Under the pieces are notes generated by a model that did not search any database, was not told the DNA's origin, and saw only the letters and a program-made list of their open reading frames with translations. Shown here one piece after another: positions 7,990 to 14,958 of a stretch of DNA of 35,701 nucleotides (position 1 is the stretch's first letter; every line of letters begins with the position of its first letter). Position numbers and translations under genes: made by a program. Origin of the DNA: Paenibacillus sp. LS1 (GTDB lineage: Bacteria; Bacillota; Bacilli; Paenibacillales; Paenibacillaceae); contig NZ_JAPDOE010000023.1 in assembly GCF_026013365.1 (NCBI RefSeq), positions 1-35,701 on the forward strand, given 5' to 3'.

Positions 7990-8571
7990 ATGAAACATCT
8001 TATCGTATATGCTCACCCGCACACAGACAGCTTCAATAACGCAATCCTCAATACTGCTGTAGAAGCTCTCGAAGCTCAAGGTCATGAAGTGGTCGTTCGT
8101 GACTTGTACAAGCTTGGATTCCAACCCGTACTGACCGAAGCTGACACAGCTTCCATGCGTGCAGGACAGACACCCCAGGATATCGCTACAGAGCAACAGT
8201 TTGTTACGGATGCAGAAGCCATTACATTCATCTATCCGATCTGGTGGACAGGTCTTCCAGCCATTTTGAAAGGATATGTTGACCGTGTATTCGCCTATGG
8301 TTTTGCTTATGTAGCGGGTGAAGCGGGAATCGAGAAATTGCTGACAGGCAAAAAAGGCCTCATCATTAATACACATGGTACTCCTAGTGAAATCTACGAT
8401 CAGATTGGCATGACTGCTGGATTGAAAATAACTTCAGACGTAGGTATCTTCGATTTTGTAGGCATTGAAGCCGTAGATCATCTGCTCTTTGGTAGTATTG
8501 GATACCTGGATGCACCCGCATATCAAGCCATATTGGATCAGGTTAAACAAACGGTTACAACCAAATTCTAA
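7990..8571 (+). CDS. NAD(P)H:quinone oxidoreductase, flavodoxin-like fold
   Basis: FMN/FAD-dependent reductase of 193 residues, MdaB/KefF/YwrO-like. Motifs seen: N-terminal IVYAHPHTDSFN, the central FIYPIWWTGLPAILKGYVDRVFAYGFAY (about residues 78-105) typical of the flavodoxin_2 family, and the FMN-loop-like INTHGTPSEIY. It probably performs two-electron reduction of quinones, limiting redox cycling. The ATG has the ribosome site CTGGAGGGATT. It shares a near-identical operator with the adjacent marR gene, so it is the likely main target of that regulator. A terminator follows. Confidence 0.9.
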   Translation: MKHLIVYAHPHTDSFNNAILNTAVEALEAQGHEVVVRDLYKLGFQPVLTEADTASMRAGQTPQDIATEQQFVTDAEAITFIYPIWWTGLPAILKGYVDRVFAYGFAYVAGEAGIEKLLTGKKGLIINTHGTPSEIYDQIGMTAGLKITSDVGIFDFVGIEAVDHLLFGSIGYLDAPAYQAILDQVKQTVTTKF

Positions 8572-8613
8572 TATAGATGTTGGTTCCCTATAGGGATTCC
8601 ATATGATACCAGA

Positions 8614-8640
8614 CCGACTCGATCATGAGTCGGTTTGTTT
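8614..8640 (+). terminator. Terminator after the quinone reductase
   Basis: CCGACTC/GAGTCGG stem (8614-8620 and 8627-8633) with a 6-nt loop and a T-rich tail. Confidence 0.8.
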
Positions 8641-8650
8641 GTTCATGTGT

Positions 8651-8678
8651 TTGCAAAATGGATGAAAGGGGGTATAAT
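8651..8678 (+). promoter_or_regulatory. Orphaned ancestral promoter of the ArsR-family gene
   Basis: TTGCAA (8651-8656), a 16-bp spacer, and TATAAT (8673-8678). The -10 box overlaps the left att repeat. In the unoccupied chromosome this promoter would fire onto the ATG of the ArsR gene now at 15640; here it reads into a four-codon stub (ATG GAA CCT CTT TGA, 8686-8700). Confidence 0.7.
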
Positions 8679-8694
8679 CGTACCCATGGAACCT
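8677..8694 (+). repeat. attL: left 18-bp direct repeat
   Basis: ATCGTACCCATGGAACCT, identical to 15631-15648. It includes a start codon and the first three codons of the ArsR gene. The repeat ends sharply on both sides. Confidence 0.8.
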
Positions 8695-8757
8695 CTTTGA
8701 AGCAAAAACATGAGTAAAACCAAGTGTTATAAGGTTATTTTCGTGCTTATCGAAAGT

Positions 8758-8776
8758 AGAAAATCACATTCTCTGC
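8758..8776 (+). repeat. Possible integrase arm-type site, left copy
   Basis: AGAAAATCACATTCTCTGC. It matches 15516-15534 at 18 of 19 bases in the same orientation. Each copy lies just inside an end of the element (64 bp and 96 bp from the att repeats). Confidence 0.5.
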
Positions 8777-8782
8777 AAAATG

Positions 8783-9118
8783 CTATATTTGAAGGACATC
8801 TGAGAATTGTTTCATAATTCTTTCCGTCGCATTTTTCTTCATATTTTTCGTAACATGAGTACATATCTTTAGATTAGTTTTTGCATCATCGTGCCCAACT
8901 CTTTCCATGATTGTTTTCAGATCCACTTCGGCTTTGTCCAACATACTAATATGAGTGTGGCTTAAAATATGATGAGTAGGTCTCTTTGTAATTGATGTTC
9001 TTAATAGAAGCCTTTCCATACGTTTGAATATTTTTTTAGTTATAAAGGGGTAACCATCGCTTCGAGAAAAAACAAAATTTTCATCATGATAATCATCCAT
9101 AAGTTTCTTAGCAGCTAT
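8783..9118 (-). pseudogene. Tyrosine recombinase (integrase) remnant
   Basis: Only the C-terminal catalytic part remains: about 105 residues from an internal Met, with homology reading a few codons further up (IAAKKLMDDYHDENFVF). The family pattern is clear, including HTHISMLDKAEVDLKTIMERVGHDDAKTNLKI. Catalytic residues are lost: the HxLRH motif reads HILSH (Arg to Ser), and the nucleophile position in the usual IYTHV motif reads ICTHV (Tyr to Cys). The N-terminal arm-binding and core-binding domains are missing. It is therefore inactive, but its location marks it as the integrase of this element. Confidence 0.88.
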
Positions 9119-9495
9119 TCGCTATGAATGTTATTTTTAGACGATCGTGACGTTTATAAAATTTGTTAATTGGTGAGTATTATTGAACAATACATACAAA
9201 GTAATACAAACAGACACGGAATTTTTGATTGCAGCAATATTCCAGGTGCAAGTATCTATATGAAATGATTTGGTTAATCAGGAACAAATTGTTTAATGTG
9301 GTGGTTCAATAGAAGCATTATAGTACGGTATCGATTAAGATAGCAGGGAATAGAAATTTCCGTGAGCAGTTTGTGTTTAAAGTAAGAGTATGAAACGAGA
9401 AAGACTGTTTGCGTAGGTCTGACAGCTTCCTTTTTTCTTTAGCATATATAAAAACACTCAACTCATCTAACAGTTGAGTGTTTTTTAGGTTGAAA
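9119..9495. other. Gene-free segment inside the element
   Basis: About 375 bp of AT-rich sequence. No open frame or recognisable protein remnant was seen on either strand apart from the bidirectional terminator at 9451-9487. It probably marks the deletion that removed the 5' part of the integrase. Confidence 0.5.
9451..9487. terminator. Bidirectional terminator after the XRE-ImmA gene
   Basis: ACACTCAACT and AGTTGAGTGT form a 10-bp stem, with A residues before and T residues after, so it can act on both strands. It lies just past the stop of the minus-strand ImmA gene. Confidence 0.8.
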
Positions 9496-10647
9496 CTAAT
9501 CTTTTCTTTTAAAATTAAGCGGAATTACATTCGACTCAATGTCTTGAATTAAATATCCACTTTCAAGATTTGCAAAAGTCTCAATTTCACCTCTTGGAAG
9601 ACTCAATTCTCTCAGGAAATCCTGTTTTGTACGTACTCCATGTTCAATTATAGCTTTGATAGCTTGATTCAATACGGAAGGTTCTTCAAATGTAAGTACA
9701 TCGTCCAATGGTTCAGAAGATAATTGATTGTTTTTAGCCAGTCGTTGTCTGAGGTTAATGTGCTGAAATTCACTGAATATACCTAGAGATGTAGCACGAT
9801 AAGCCATAGCTTGTATTGAGACCTTCCAACGTTTTTTTAAAGAAATGAAGTGCTCAATTGATGTTGAAACAACTTCCGTTCCAAAACTTGATGAAGGCAA
9901 CAAAAAAGCACTTGCAAAACGATTTGCCTCTTTTTCCATAAGTTTGTAGTTAGTCTTATTGTTAAACTCTGTCATTTTTATGTTGGAGTGTAAAACTAAG
10001 TGACCTAACTCATGAGCAATGTCAAATCTCGATCTAGAAGCAGTTTTATCATTGCTTAATAAAATATACGGCCGCTCATCTTGTTCCCAGATAGAGCAAG
10101 CATCAATTTTATAGGAGCTAAACGGTGACCTCGCAACTATAATTCCTGATTTTTCTAACAATAAAGTAACGTTGCTTATTGGGCCATTGCCTAAATTCCA
10201 TGATTTTCTTACATAGTTAGCCATAAGATCGATTTCCTCAAAGTCTGTCTGAATGTATTTGTCTCGAGTGATAATTCGCGGGACAGACACTTTGGGGAAA
10301 TCGAGGAAATTCTCAAGGTATTTATGAATTTCTTTTATCCAGCCAATCTTACGTGCGTGCACATTTTTAGACTTTTTTGTAGCCATTGCCATACTACGAA
10401 AGTAGACAACGCTCTCCGATGACTCCATAGGACTTTTGTAAAAGAAAGTCACAGGTACTTCAAGGATGTTAGACATTTTTTCAATTGTGTCAAATGTTGG
10501 CTGCGCTTTGTTATTTTCGTATTTTGATACAGCCTGATGCGTTACTTTAAGGTTGTCAGCTAACTCGGTTAAAGTTAAACCTCTTGCTTCTCTTGCCTCA
10601 ATAAGACGATCAGGAACAAACTTGGAAAAGCGGTTATTCGCTTCCAA
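9496..10647 (-). CDS. XRE HTH - ImmA/IrrE metallopeptidase fusion
   Basis: 383 residues. An XRE-type HTH (about 14-66: TLTELADNLKVTHQAVSKYENNKAQPT) is joined to an ImmA/IrrE zinc protease domain with H212-E-L-G-H216 and the third-ligand helix KEANRFASAFLLP (E240). This architecture (COG2856 with XRE) occurs in phage anti-repressor/protease systems and in predicted toxin-antitoxin pairs. The TTG start overlaps the preceding gene by 14 bp, with the ribosome site AGGTG 7 nt upstream, so the two are translationally coupled. The coding frame is intact in an otherwise decayed element. It may cleave a repressor or regulate its own promoter. Confidence 0.9.
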   Translation of the reverse strand: MEANNRFSKFVPDRLIEAREARGLTLTELADNLKVTHQAVSKYENNKAQPTFDTIEKMSNILEVPVTFFYKSPMESSESVVYFRSMAMATKKSKNVHARKIGWIKEIHKYLENFLDFPKVSVPRIITRDKYIQTDFEEIDLMANYVRKSWNLGNGPISNVTLLLEKSGIIVARSPFSSYKIDACSIWEQDERPYILLSNDKTASRSRFDIAHELGHLVLHSNIKMTEFNNKTNYKLMEKEANRFASAFLLPSSSFGTEVVSTSIEHFISLKKRWKVSIQAMAYRATSLGIFSEFQHINLRQRLAKNNQLSSEPLDDVLTFEEPSVLNQAIKAIIEHGVRTKQDFLRELSLPRGEIETFANLESGYLIQDIESNVIPLNFKRKD

Positions 10648-11293
10648 GGCCCTCCACCTCTTTTACATAATTTCTAAATTCAATCAACGTCTCAGGAGTG
10701 ATTGTTTCTTCTGGTGCCACTTGCGGGTTATCCGAGGCAAGAACCCGTGTTTCCTTCAAAAGGTCAATTCGCTCGTTCCATTGATGGGGGAATCCAATGT
10801 TCACAAATTTTGGTTCAGATCCTCCACGACTGTAGGTAAGAAGTAAGTAACAGTCATCCGCATTGCTAGGAATATTAGGGTCCATGTCAGAGAAATACAT
10901 CTCTCCCTGGTTCAATAGCTGCAATTTATTCCTAAAATAAGCGGGTCTAGCAACGTGGGTTCTTGCCTGCACTTGGCTAAAGCTGATTTTGATATTTTCA
11001 AAAGACAACACAATGAACTTGTAGCTTCGATTTCGATTATATTCATATGAATATGAAAAAGGAAGGTTACCCAGATCAATTTGCTGTTTAAAGAGGTATC
11101 CAATTGCAATGTTTCTTAAATACCCTTCATGTTTTGCTCCCAGTTCCCAATTAAGCAGAGTGGTTTGTTTGATGGCTTCTCTTGTCAGGGAATAAGCCTT
11201 TTCCACGATTGTACAAATCTTCGACCTCACAAGAACAGGTAGTCTGCCTCGAATAACCTCTTTAGTATCAATATGCAAAATAATCGGCTCCAT
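10634..11293 (-). CDS. Unrecognised partner protein of the XRE-ImmA protease
   Basis: 219 residues from the ATG with ribosome site AAGGGAG 9 nt upstream; a TTG 21 nt earlier lies before that site and is rejected. I do not recognise a domain. It is a soluble mixed alpha/beta protein with an aromatic-rich middle (SYSYEYNRNRSYKFIVLSF) and a YLLLTYSRGG...NIGFPHQWNERIDLL segment; no signal peptide or membrane helix. It is the first gene of a two-gene minus-strand operon and its end overlaps the XRE-ImmA start, a layout typical of toxin/antitoxin or sensor/protease pairs. A promoter with repeated GGTTGCAA boxes lies upstream. Confidence 0.75.
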   Translation of the reverse strand: MEPIILHIDTKEVIRGRLPVLVRSKICTIVEKAYSLTREAIKQTTLLNWELGAKHEGYLRNIAIGYLFKQQIDLGNLPFSYSYEYNRNRSYKFIVLSFENIKISFSQVQARTHVARPAYFRNKLQLLNQGEMYFSDMDPNIPSNADDCYLLLTYSRGGSEPKFVNIGFPHQWNERIDLLKETRVLASDNPQVAPEETITPETLIEFRNYVKEVEGLGSE

Positions 11294-11321
11294 CCCAATA
11301 CACTCCCTTGACAATTCAACG

Positions 11322-11360
11322 TTGCAACCATCCTACTAAAAAAACGCATATTTTGCAACC
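11322..11360 (-). promoter_or_regulatory. Promoter and GGTTGCAA boxes of the XRE-ImmA operon
   Basis: On the minus strand, TTGCAA (-35), a 17-bp spacer and TAGGAT (-10) precede the operon. Two identical GGTTGCAA boxes (plus-strand TTGCAACC at 11322-11329 and 11353-11360) have a 31-bp period, close to three helical turns. One overlaps the -35 and one lies just after the -10, which suits cooperative binding by the XRE protein. Confidence 0.6.
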
Positions 11361-11440
11361 GTGATAAAAAATAAACGTGAGGTACCTAAATGAAATGTTC
11401 TGAGAAAAAAGAGATGGCGACAATTAGGCCACCATCTCTT

Positions 11441-11845
11441 TTATTTAATCCCAAGTGCGTCTTTAACTGAATTCTGTAGGAGTTGCGAAAAATTCAATTC
11501 AGCATCCTTACCTGCATCCCGTAGCCATTGTGGTACGGTGCAGTTTACAGTCACAGACTTGTTCGCAGCTGCGTCACGATATGGAGGAAGAAAGACCTCA
11601 ACAAACACAACTCTGTCACTTGGATCGTTTAACTCAATAAAATCAAGATCGGAAGGCGCGGGAATTTCCATATTATTATGTTCCATCTCAAGTATACGAT
11701 CGACCAACATGTTTTTGGCATCTTTAACAGCTGTTTGAATGTCAGGGGCAAGCACGGCAGTATCAGCGACGTCGGGGAAGTACAAGCCAATGCCCCCGTC
11801 CTCACCTTTTTCAACAACAGCAGGAAAAATAAATGTGTTTATCAA
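11441..11845 (-). CDS. hicB: HicB-family antitoxin
   Basis: 134 residues. The N-terminal HicB fold (FPAVVEKGEDGGIGLYFPDV, then VKDAKNMLVDRILEMEHNNMEIPAPS, about residues 1-70) precedes a C-terminal DNA-binding part with NKSVTVNCTVPQWLRDAGKDAELNFSQLLQNSVK, an RHH-like region. The start is TTG with AAAGGAG 10 nt upstream. HicB antitoxins neutralise HicA mRNA interferases and repress their own operon. Here the hicA upstream is broken while hicB is intact and has its own upstream palindrome, so it may persist as an orphan antitoxin or regulator. Confidence 0.88.
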   Translation of the reverse strand: MINTFIFPAVVEKGEDGGIGLYFPDVADTAVLAPDIQTAVKDAKNMLVDRILEMEHNNMEIPAPSDLDFIELNDPSDRVVFVEVFLPPYRDAAANKSVTVNCTVPQWLRDAGKDAELNFSQLLQNSVKDALGIK

Positions 11846-11883
11846 TTTATCTAGCTCCTTTTAATTCATTTTATTTTACACCT

Positions 11884-11909
11884 GTCGTGTTATGTATAGA
11901 TAACACGAC
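11884..11909. promoter_or_regulatory. HicB-type operator before hicB
   Basis: Perfect 10-bp arms GTCGTGTTAT/ATAACACGAC around a 6-bp spacer. It shares the GTGTTAT/ATAACRC half-site with the palindrome upstream of hicA at 12196-12209, which supports autoregulation by HicB. Confidence 0.7.
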
Positions 11910-11956
11910 GAACCGGTCTATGCCGGAGGCAAGCGATGGCTTTAGAGAAGGGAGGG

Positions 11957-12171
11957 TTAAAAGATTACCCCTGATGTCTTCTCAATGCTTTTGAGTGTGC
12001 CATTGGTATCGTCTGACCGCTGTTGTGGAAACTGATGTCCGCGTATCTTGTTGGATCATCTTTGTGTTACCAACGACTATGACTGCTACCACCGGTGTGT
12101 GAAGGGGATCTGATGAATCCTTCTTCTTTCAACCGTTTGAGCACTTCTCGAACCGTTCACTGTTTCGGCAT
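11957..12171 (-). pseudogene. hicA toxin pseudogene
   Basis: From an ATG with ribosome site AGGAGGT, the frame reads MPKQ, stop (TGA), TVREVLKRLKEEGFIRSP, then a second stop (TAA), HKDDPTRYADISFHNSGQTIP. A frameshift then restores the usual HicA ending GTLKSIEKTSGVIF and stop. All HicA landmarks are recognisable, but two in-frame stops and one frameshift disable it. It lies directly upstream of hicB, the normal hicAB order. Confidence 0.85.
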
Positions 12172-12195
12172 CGCTTACCTCCTCTCTATATAATG

Positions 12196-12209
12196 ATAAC
12201 GCGTGTTAT
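12196..12209. promoter_or_regulatory. Operator upstream of the hicA pseudogene
   Basis: ATAACGCGTGTTAT, a near-perfect dyad. On the minus strand it sits in the 17-bp spacer between a TTTACA (-35-like) and a TATCAT (-10-like) element, 25 bp before the hicA start. Confidence 0.6.
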
Positions 12210-12920
12210 TATGCGTGTAAAATATTCATGCGTAAAATTTGCATGTTTTTACTTTTGATAGGAATGAAAAAGAGCAGGAGGGATAACCTCACTGCTCCTT
12301 CCTTTGGCACCTCGTATGCGCGCATCTCTGATGCTTGATACGGCTTCAACAAACCGAGCAACGACTGAACATCATCATAATCTCTTCCAAGCCATTCCGC
12401 CACGTCCTCTGGGCGCAGGATAACCGGCATACGGTTCTGATGTCTTCCATGAGACTATTGGGTTGGGTAGTGATAATGGTGCAAGTACTCAATTTTTTCC
12501 GTCTGGATCTGTCTAGGTATCATAAAGGCCGGCAAGCGAGAACCAGCGATCATCCTTCATTAGAATCCGCATAGGCTTCTTAGAAGATCCTGCTTTCTTC
12601 CACTGGTAAAATCCGTTTGTTGGAATGATACAACGCTTGGAGCTGATCAATCGTTTAAATGATGCCTTTTCAGTTAATGTCTCGGTCCGGGCATTGATCA
12701 TCTTATTACCCGATCTTGTCATCCTTTGCCCAGGACGGCACTAGCCCCCATCTAAGTGCACCCAATCTATTTCCGTCTTTGCTACTGATAATTGTGGGGA
12801 TGGAGTGCATAGGCGCTGTGCATTGTAATTAGATTTGTACTCAAATCCATCAGCAATGGGAAGCCATATATCTGTCCATAATCTGCTCAATTGGATCTAT
12901 ATCGTAAATCTAACACACAT
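12209..12920 (-). pseudogene. SRAP (YedK/YoqW-type) peptidase-like pseudogene
   Basis: SOS-response-associated peptidase family, which crosslinks abasic sites in single-stranded DNA through Cys2. The start reads MCVRFTI (catalytic C2 kept; the usual Gly3 is Val), followed by an immediate stop. Other frames give DPIEQIMDRYMASHC, then GALRWGLVPSWAKDDKIG, then KMINARTETLTEKASFKRLISSKRCIIPTNGFYQWKK and SLAGLYDT with a TAG where Trp is usual. After that come TDPDGKKLSTCTIITTQPNSLMEDI and, after another shift, MPVILRPEDVAEWLGRD and YQASEMRAYEVPKE. Several stops and frameshifts make it non-functional. Confidence 0.85.
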
Positions 12921-13104
12921 AAAATGCATCCCTTTAGAAGCTATAATAAGCAATTTTACTCAAATCTTTGAGAATAGAAGCGGGTAATTTGTGGGGAGGG
13001 AACGTGTAAGATGTTATTTAGGTGATTATAACGATGATTAGATTTTATGAACGAACGAGGGCTGGATTCTAGCCAGATAAGCAGCATGACAGGGAGTATC
13101 TGAT
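12921..13104. other. Gene-free segment inside the element
   Basis: AT-rich; no protein remnant was recognised. It separates the minus-strand half of the element from the plus-strand half. Confidence 0.4.
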
Positions 13105-13224
13105 ATGGCCGAGAACCAATCCAAAGCCTGGTCACCTGAGAACTTGAATAAAATCATGGTGGCGTTAGAACTTGATGATATTTCTCAATTGATTGCATTC
13201 GAAAAAAAAGGAACAGAGAAGTAA
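13105..13224 (+). CDS. Small hypothetical protein, 39 residues
   Basis: Reads MAENQSKAWSPENLNKIMVA and ends with a charged FEKKGTEK tail. An amphipathic helix is plausible, with no signal or membrane segment. A GGGAG site lies about 9 nt before the ATG. The stop codon lies within the loop of a terminator hairpin, which supports it being a true transcribed gene. It is too short for family assignment. Confidence 0.45.
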   Translation: MAENQSKAWSPENLNKIMVALELDDISQLIAFEKKGTEK

Positions 13225-13241
13225 TCTGCTGTTCCTTTTTT
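13202..13241 (+). terminator. Terminator over the end of the 39-residue gene
   Basis: GGAACAG/CTGTTCC with an inner CAGA/TCTG pairing, an A run on the left and a T run on the right; possibly bidirectional. Confidence 0.75.
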
Positions 13242-13304
13242 CGTAGTTATAACAGTGTATATTTTGATTTTAATAAAATGTTCACAAATTATAGTAAATA
13301 ATGG

Positions 13305-13333
13305 TTGATAGATTCATTATATTAATATATTAT
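13305..13333 (+). promoter_or_regulatory. SigA promoter of the secreted-protein operon
   Basis: TTGATA (13305-13310), a 17-bp spacer, and TATTAT (13328-13333), 38 nt before the TTG start of the next gene. AT-rich sequence surrounds it. Confidence 0.65.
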
Positions 13334-13371
13334 ACAAATTGTAACATAATTAAATATTAGGAGGAATAAAA

Positions 13372-14031
13372 TTGAACAAAAAGGTAAAAATGTTATCTGC
13401 TGTATTGTGTAGTGCTTTGGCTATTACGTCTCTGGCTCCAGTTGCTTTTGCATCCGCGGCAACACCATCTCCGGTGATTGAGCTACCTACGGGTGAGTTT
13501 ACTCTTAACAAAAAGACACTTGTCATAGGTGAAGATGAGTTTTCAGCAAAAATCATGAACTCTATTGAAGCAATGACGCCATACATAAATAAAGGATCAG
13601 ACAATTTATATCATATCGATCCTGCTGCACAAGAAATTGTAGAACAGGAAGTCTACAATCATTTTGCTACAGGCGTTCAAAAGTTAAATGCTGCACTAAA
13701 CAGTCAAGTTTCTGCCAGCGGTAGCCAAGTTGTGACTCCATTTACATTTAGTAATTCTTACTGGTGGGGAGTTGCAATTACTTTTAATAATCAAGAAACT
13801 AATAACATGATTTATTCATTACAGCAAACGGCACAAGTAGCAGTGCTTCTCGCGGCGATAGCAGGGTTTATTCCTGGGGGGCAGATAGGGGCCGCAGTGG
13901 CTTTAATTGAGGGTGCTGGTTTTAGTATGATCGCTAATTCGATGTCACATAATAATGCTGGCAAAGGAGTAACTCTGAATTTACATTGGTTGCCGTTCAC
14001 ATATTATGAGGTGACAACAAATAAAGGTTAA
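13372..14031 (+). CDS. Secreted protein, candidate toxin/bacteriocin-like
   Basis: 219 residues with a clear Sec signal peptide (MNKKVKMLSAVLCSALAITS, cleavage likely after AFA or ASA near 27-30). The mature part has a polar region (35-115), a Trp/aromatic segment SYWWGVAITFNN (about 129-140), a long hydrophobic Gly/Ala-rich stretch (VAVLLAAIAGFIPGGQIGAA, about 156-175, continuing to 187), and a C-terminal strand-like end GVTLNLHWLPFTYYEV. I do not recognise the family. A hydrophobic glycine-rich hairpin in a secreted protein is typical of membrane-inserting peptides. The start is TTG behind TAGGAGG. The next gene, 30 bp away, encodes a small membrane protein, as expected of an immunity protein. 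Confidence 0.7.
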   Translation: MNKKVKMLSAVLCSALAITSLAPVAFASAATPSPVIELPTGEFTLNKKTLVIGEDEFSAKIMNSIEAMTPYINKGSDNLYHIDPAAQEIVEQEVYNHFATGVQKLNAALNSQVSASGSQVVTPFTFSNSYWWGVAITFNNQETNNMIYSLQQTAQVAVLLAAIAGFIPGGQIGAAVALIEGAGFSMIANSMSHNNAGKGVTLNLHWLPFTYYEVTTNKG

Positions 14032-14061
14032 AGTAGAATATTAAAAGAGAGGAGGGATAAC

Positions 14062-14328
14062 TTGGGTACTGCATATGCAATTATACTACTCTTTCTTTTA
14101 ATTCCTGCTGTTCTACTGGTCACTATCGTGAGTGTGATATTAAAAAGAGACAAAATCAGAACTGGTTATATTTTATCAGGAGTTTCAGCTGCAGCAATTG
14201 TCATGTTGGTCGTAAATTCACTTGTAACAGGTTCCTTAAATCAAAACAATATGACTTTTATATTGTTGTTAACTTTATCAATGTTACTATCAATTCGAAC
14301 CAACAATAAACGAAGAAGAAATAATTAA
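14062..14328 (+). CDS. Small membrane protein, candidate immunity protein
   Basis: 88 residues, three predicted membrane helices (about 4-27, 34-56 and 64-79) and a basic cytosolic tail KRRRNN. The start is TTG with the strong site GAGAGGAGGG. It lies 30 bp after the secreted protein and is followed by a terminator, so the two form a closed bicistron. Size and topology resemble bacteriocin immunity proteins, but no family signature is recognised; the role is inferred from context. Confidence 0.65.
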   Translation: MGTAYAIILLFLLIPAVLLVTIVSVILKRDKIRTGYILSGVSAAAIVMLVVNSLVTGSLNQNNMTFILLLTLSMLLSIRTNNKRRRNN

Positions 14329-14338
14329 ATAATGTAGA

Positions 14339-14370
14339 GCCCCATCAGTGTAAGCTGATGGGGCTTTTCT
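14339..14370 (+). terminator. Terminator of the secreted/membrane protein operon
   Basis: GCCCCATCAG/CTGATGGGGC stem with a 6-nt loop and TTTT tail. Confidence 0.88.
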
Positions 14371-14372
14371 TG

Positions 14373-14402
14373 TTGAATTCATAAATTACATTCGTATATA
14401 AT
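14373..14402 (+). promoter_or_regulatory. SigA promoter before the 64-residue gene
   Basis: TTGAAT (14373-14378), an 18-bp spacer, and TATAAT (14397-14402). Confidence 0.6.
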
Positions 14403-14444
14403 AGCTAGAAGCAAACATATATTCCTGTTATCGTAGGGATAAAC

Positions 14445-14639
14445 TTGCCAGTTAAATACCTGGGTTGGTTAGTTGAAATCATTTACGAGGATCGAAGCGG
14501 AAAGATCACGAAACGTCGTATCCAGGTCAAAAGCATCCGAGCTGGAATGATCAAAGCTGATGATCTATTGTCTGGGCAGCCGCGGACATTTAAAGAATCC
14601 GGTTTACTGGCATACTATCCAATCAGAACAACGGCTTAG
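14445..14639 (+). CDS. Small phage-type hypothetical protein
   Basis: 64 residues, basic and soluble (MPVKYLGWLVEIIYEDRSGK, then KRRIQVKSIRAGMIKADDLLSGQPRTFKESGLLAYY). The start is TTG after TAGGGATAA. It looks like a small beta-rich protein, possibly nucleic-acid binding, and sits before the broken wHTH-like and YolD genes, a set that I associate with Firmicute prophages. Function unknown. Confidence 0.6.
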   Translation: MPVKYLGWLVEIIYEDRSGKITKRRIQVKSIRAGMIKADDLLSGQPRTFKESGLLAYYPIRTTA

Positions 14640-14650
14640 GAGGCAGATAT

Positions 14651-14944
14651 ATGTTATCTGATTACGAACGTAAAATAATGAGGATCTTGTTTAATTACAG
14701 TAGCGGCCGCAGACGATTACCGACCATTAATGAACTTACGGTTAAAGACAGGTAAGGGTAAACCCATGTTATGGCTGCTCTGGAAGGTCTAATTAAAGCG
14801 GAGCATATAAATTGGGAAGATAAATCAGACACCAGCAATCTTGTTATCCTGGAAGGCTAAGAACGAGAAGCGGAAAAACCTAAGCTTCCTAAGGCACCTC
14901 CTCTGGTACAGCAGAATGATATAAGTTACTGGACCCTATATTAA
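14651..14944 (+). pseudogene. Broken small wHTH-like phage gene
   Basis: Starts MLSDYERKIMRILFNYSSGRR behind AGGAGG and reads to ELTVKD, then stops. A shifted frame continues HVMAALEGLIKAEHINWEDK to VILEG and stop, and after it in-frame EREAEKPKLPKAPPLVQQND to a final TAA. One frameshift and one internal stop disrupt a protein of about 95 residues that resembles a helical/winged-helix DNA-binding protein. Confidence 0.65.
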
Positions 14945-14958
14945 GGAGGAATGCAACG

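Noticed and set aside
11957..12920. Stop codons at likely Trp positions in hicA (TGA) and SRAP (TAG), suggesting stop-codon recoding in the element.
   Set aside because: All three stop codons occur and frameshifts are also present, and intact genes in the element use normal codons; ordinary decay explains it.
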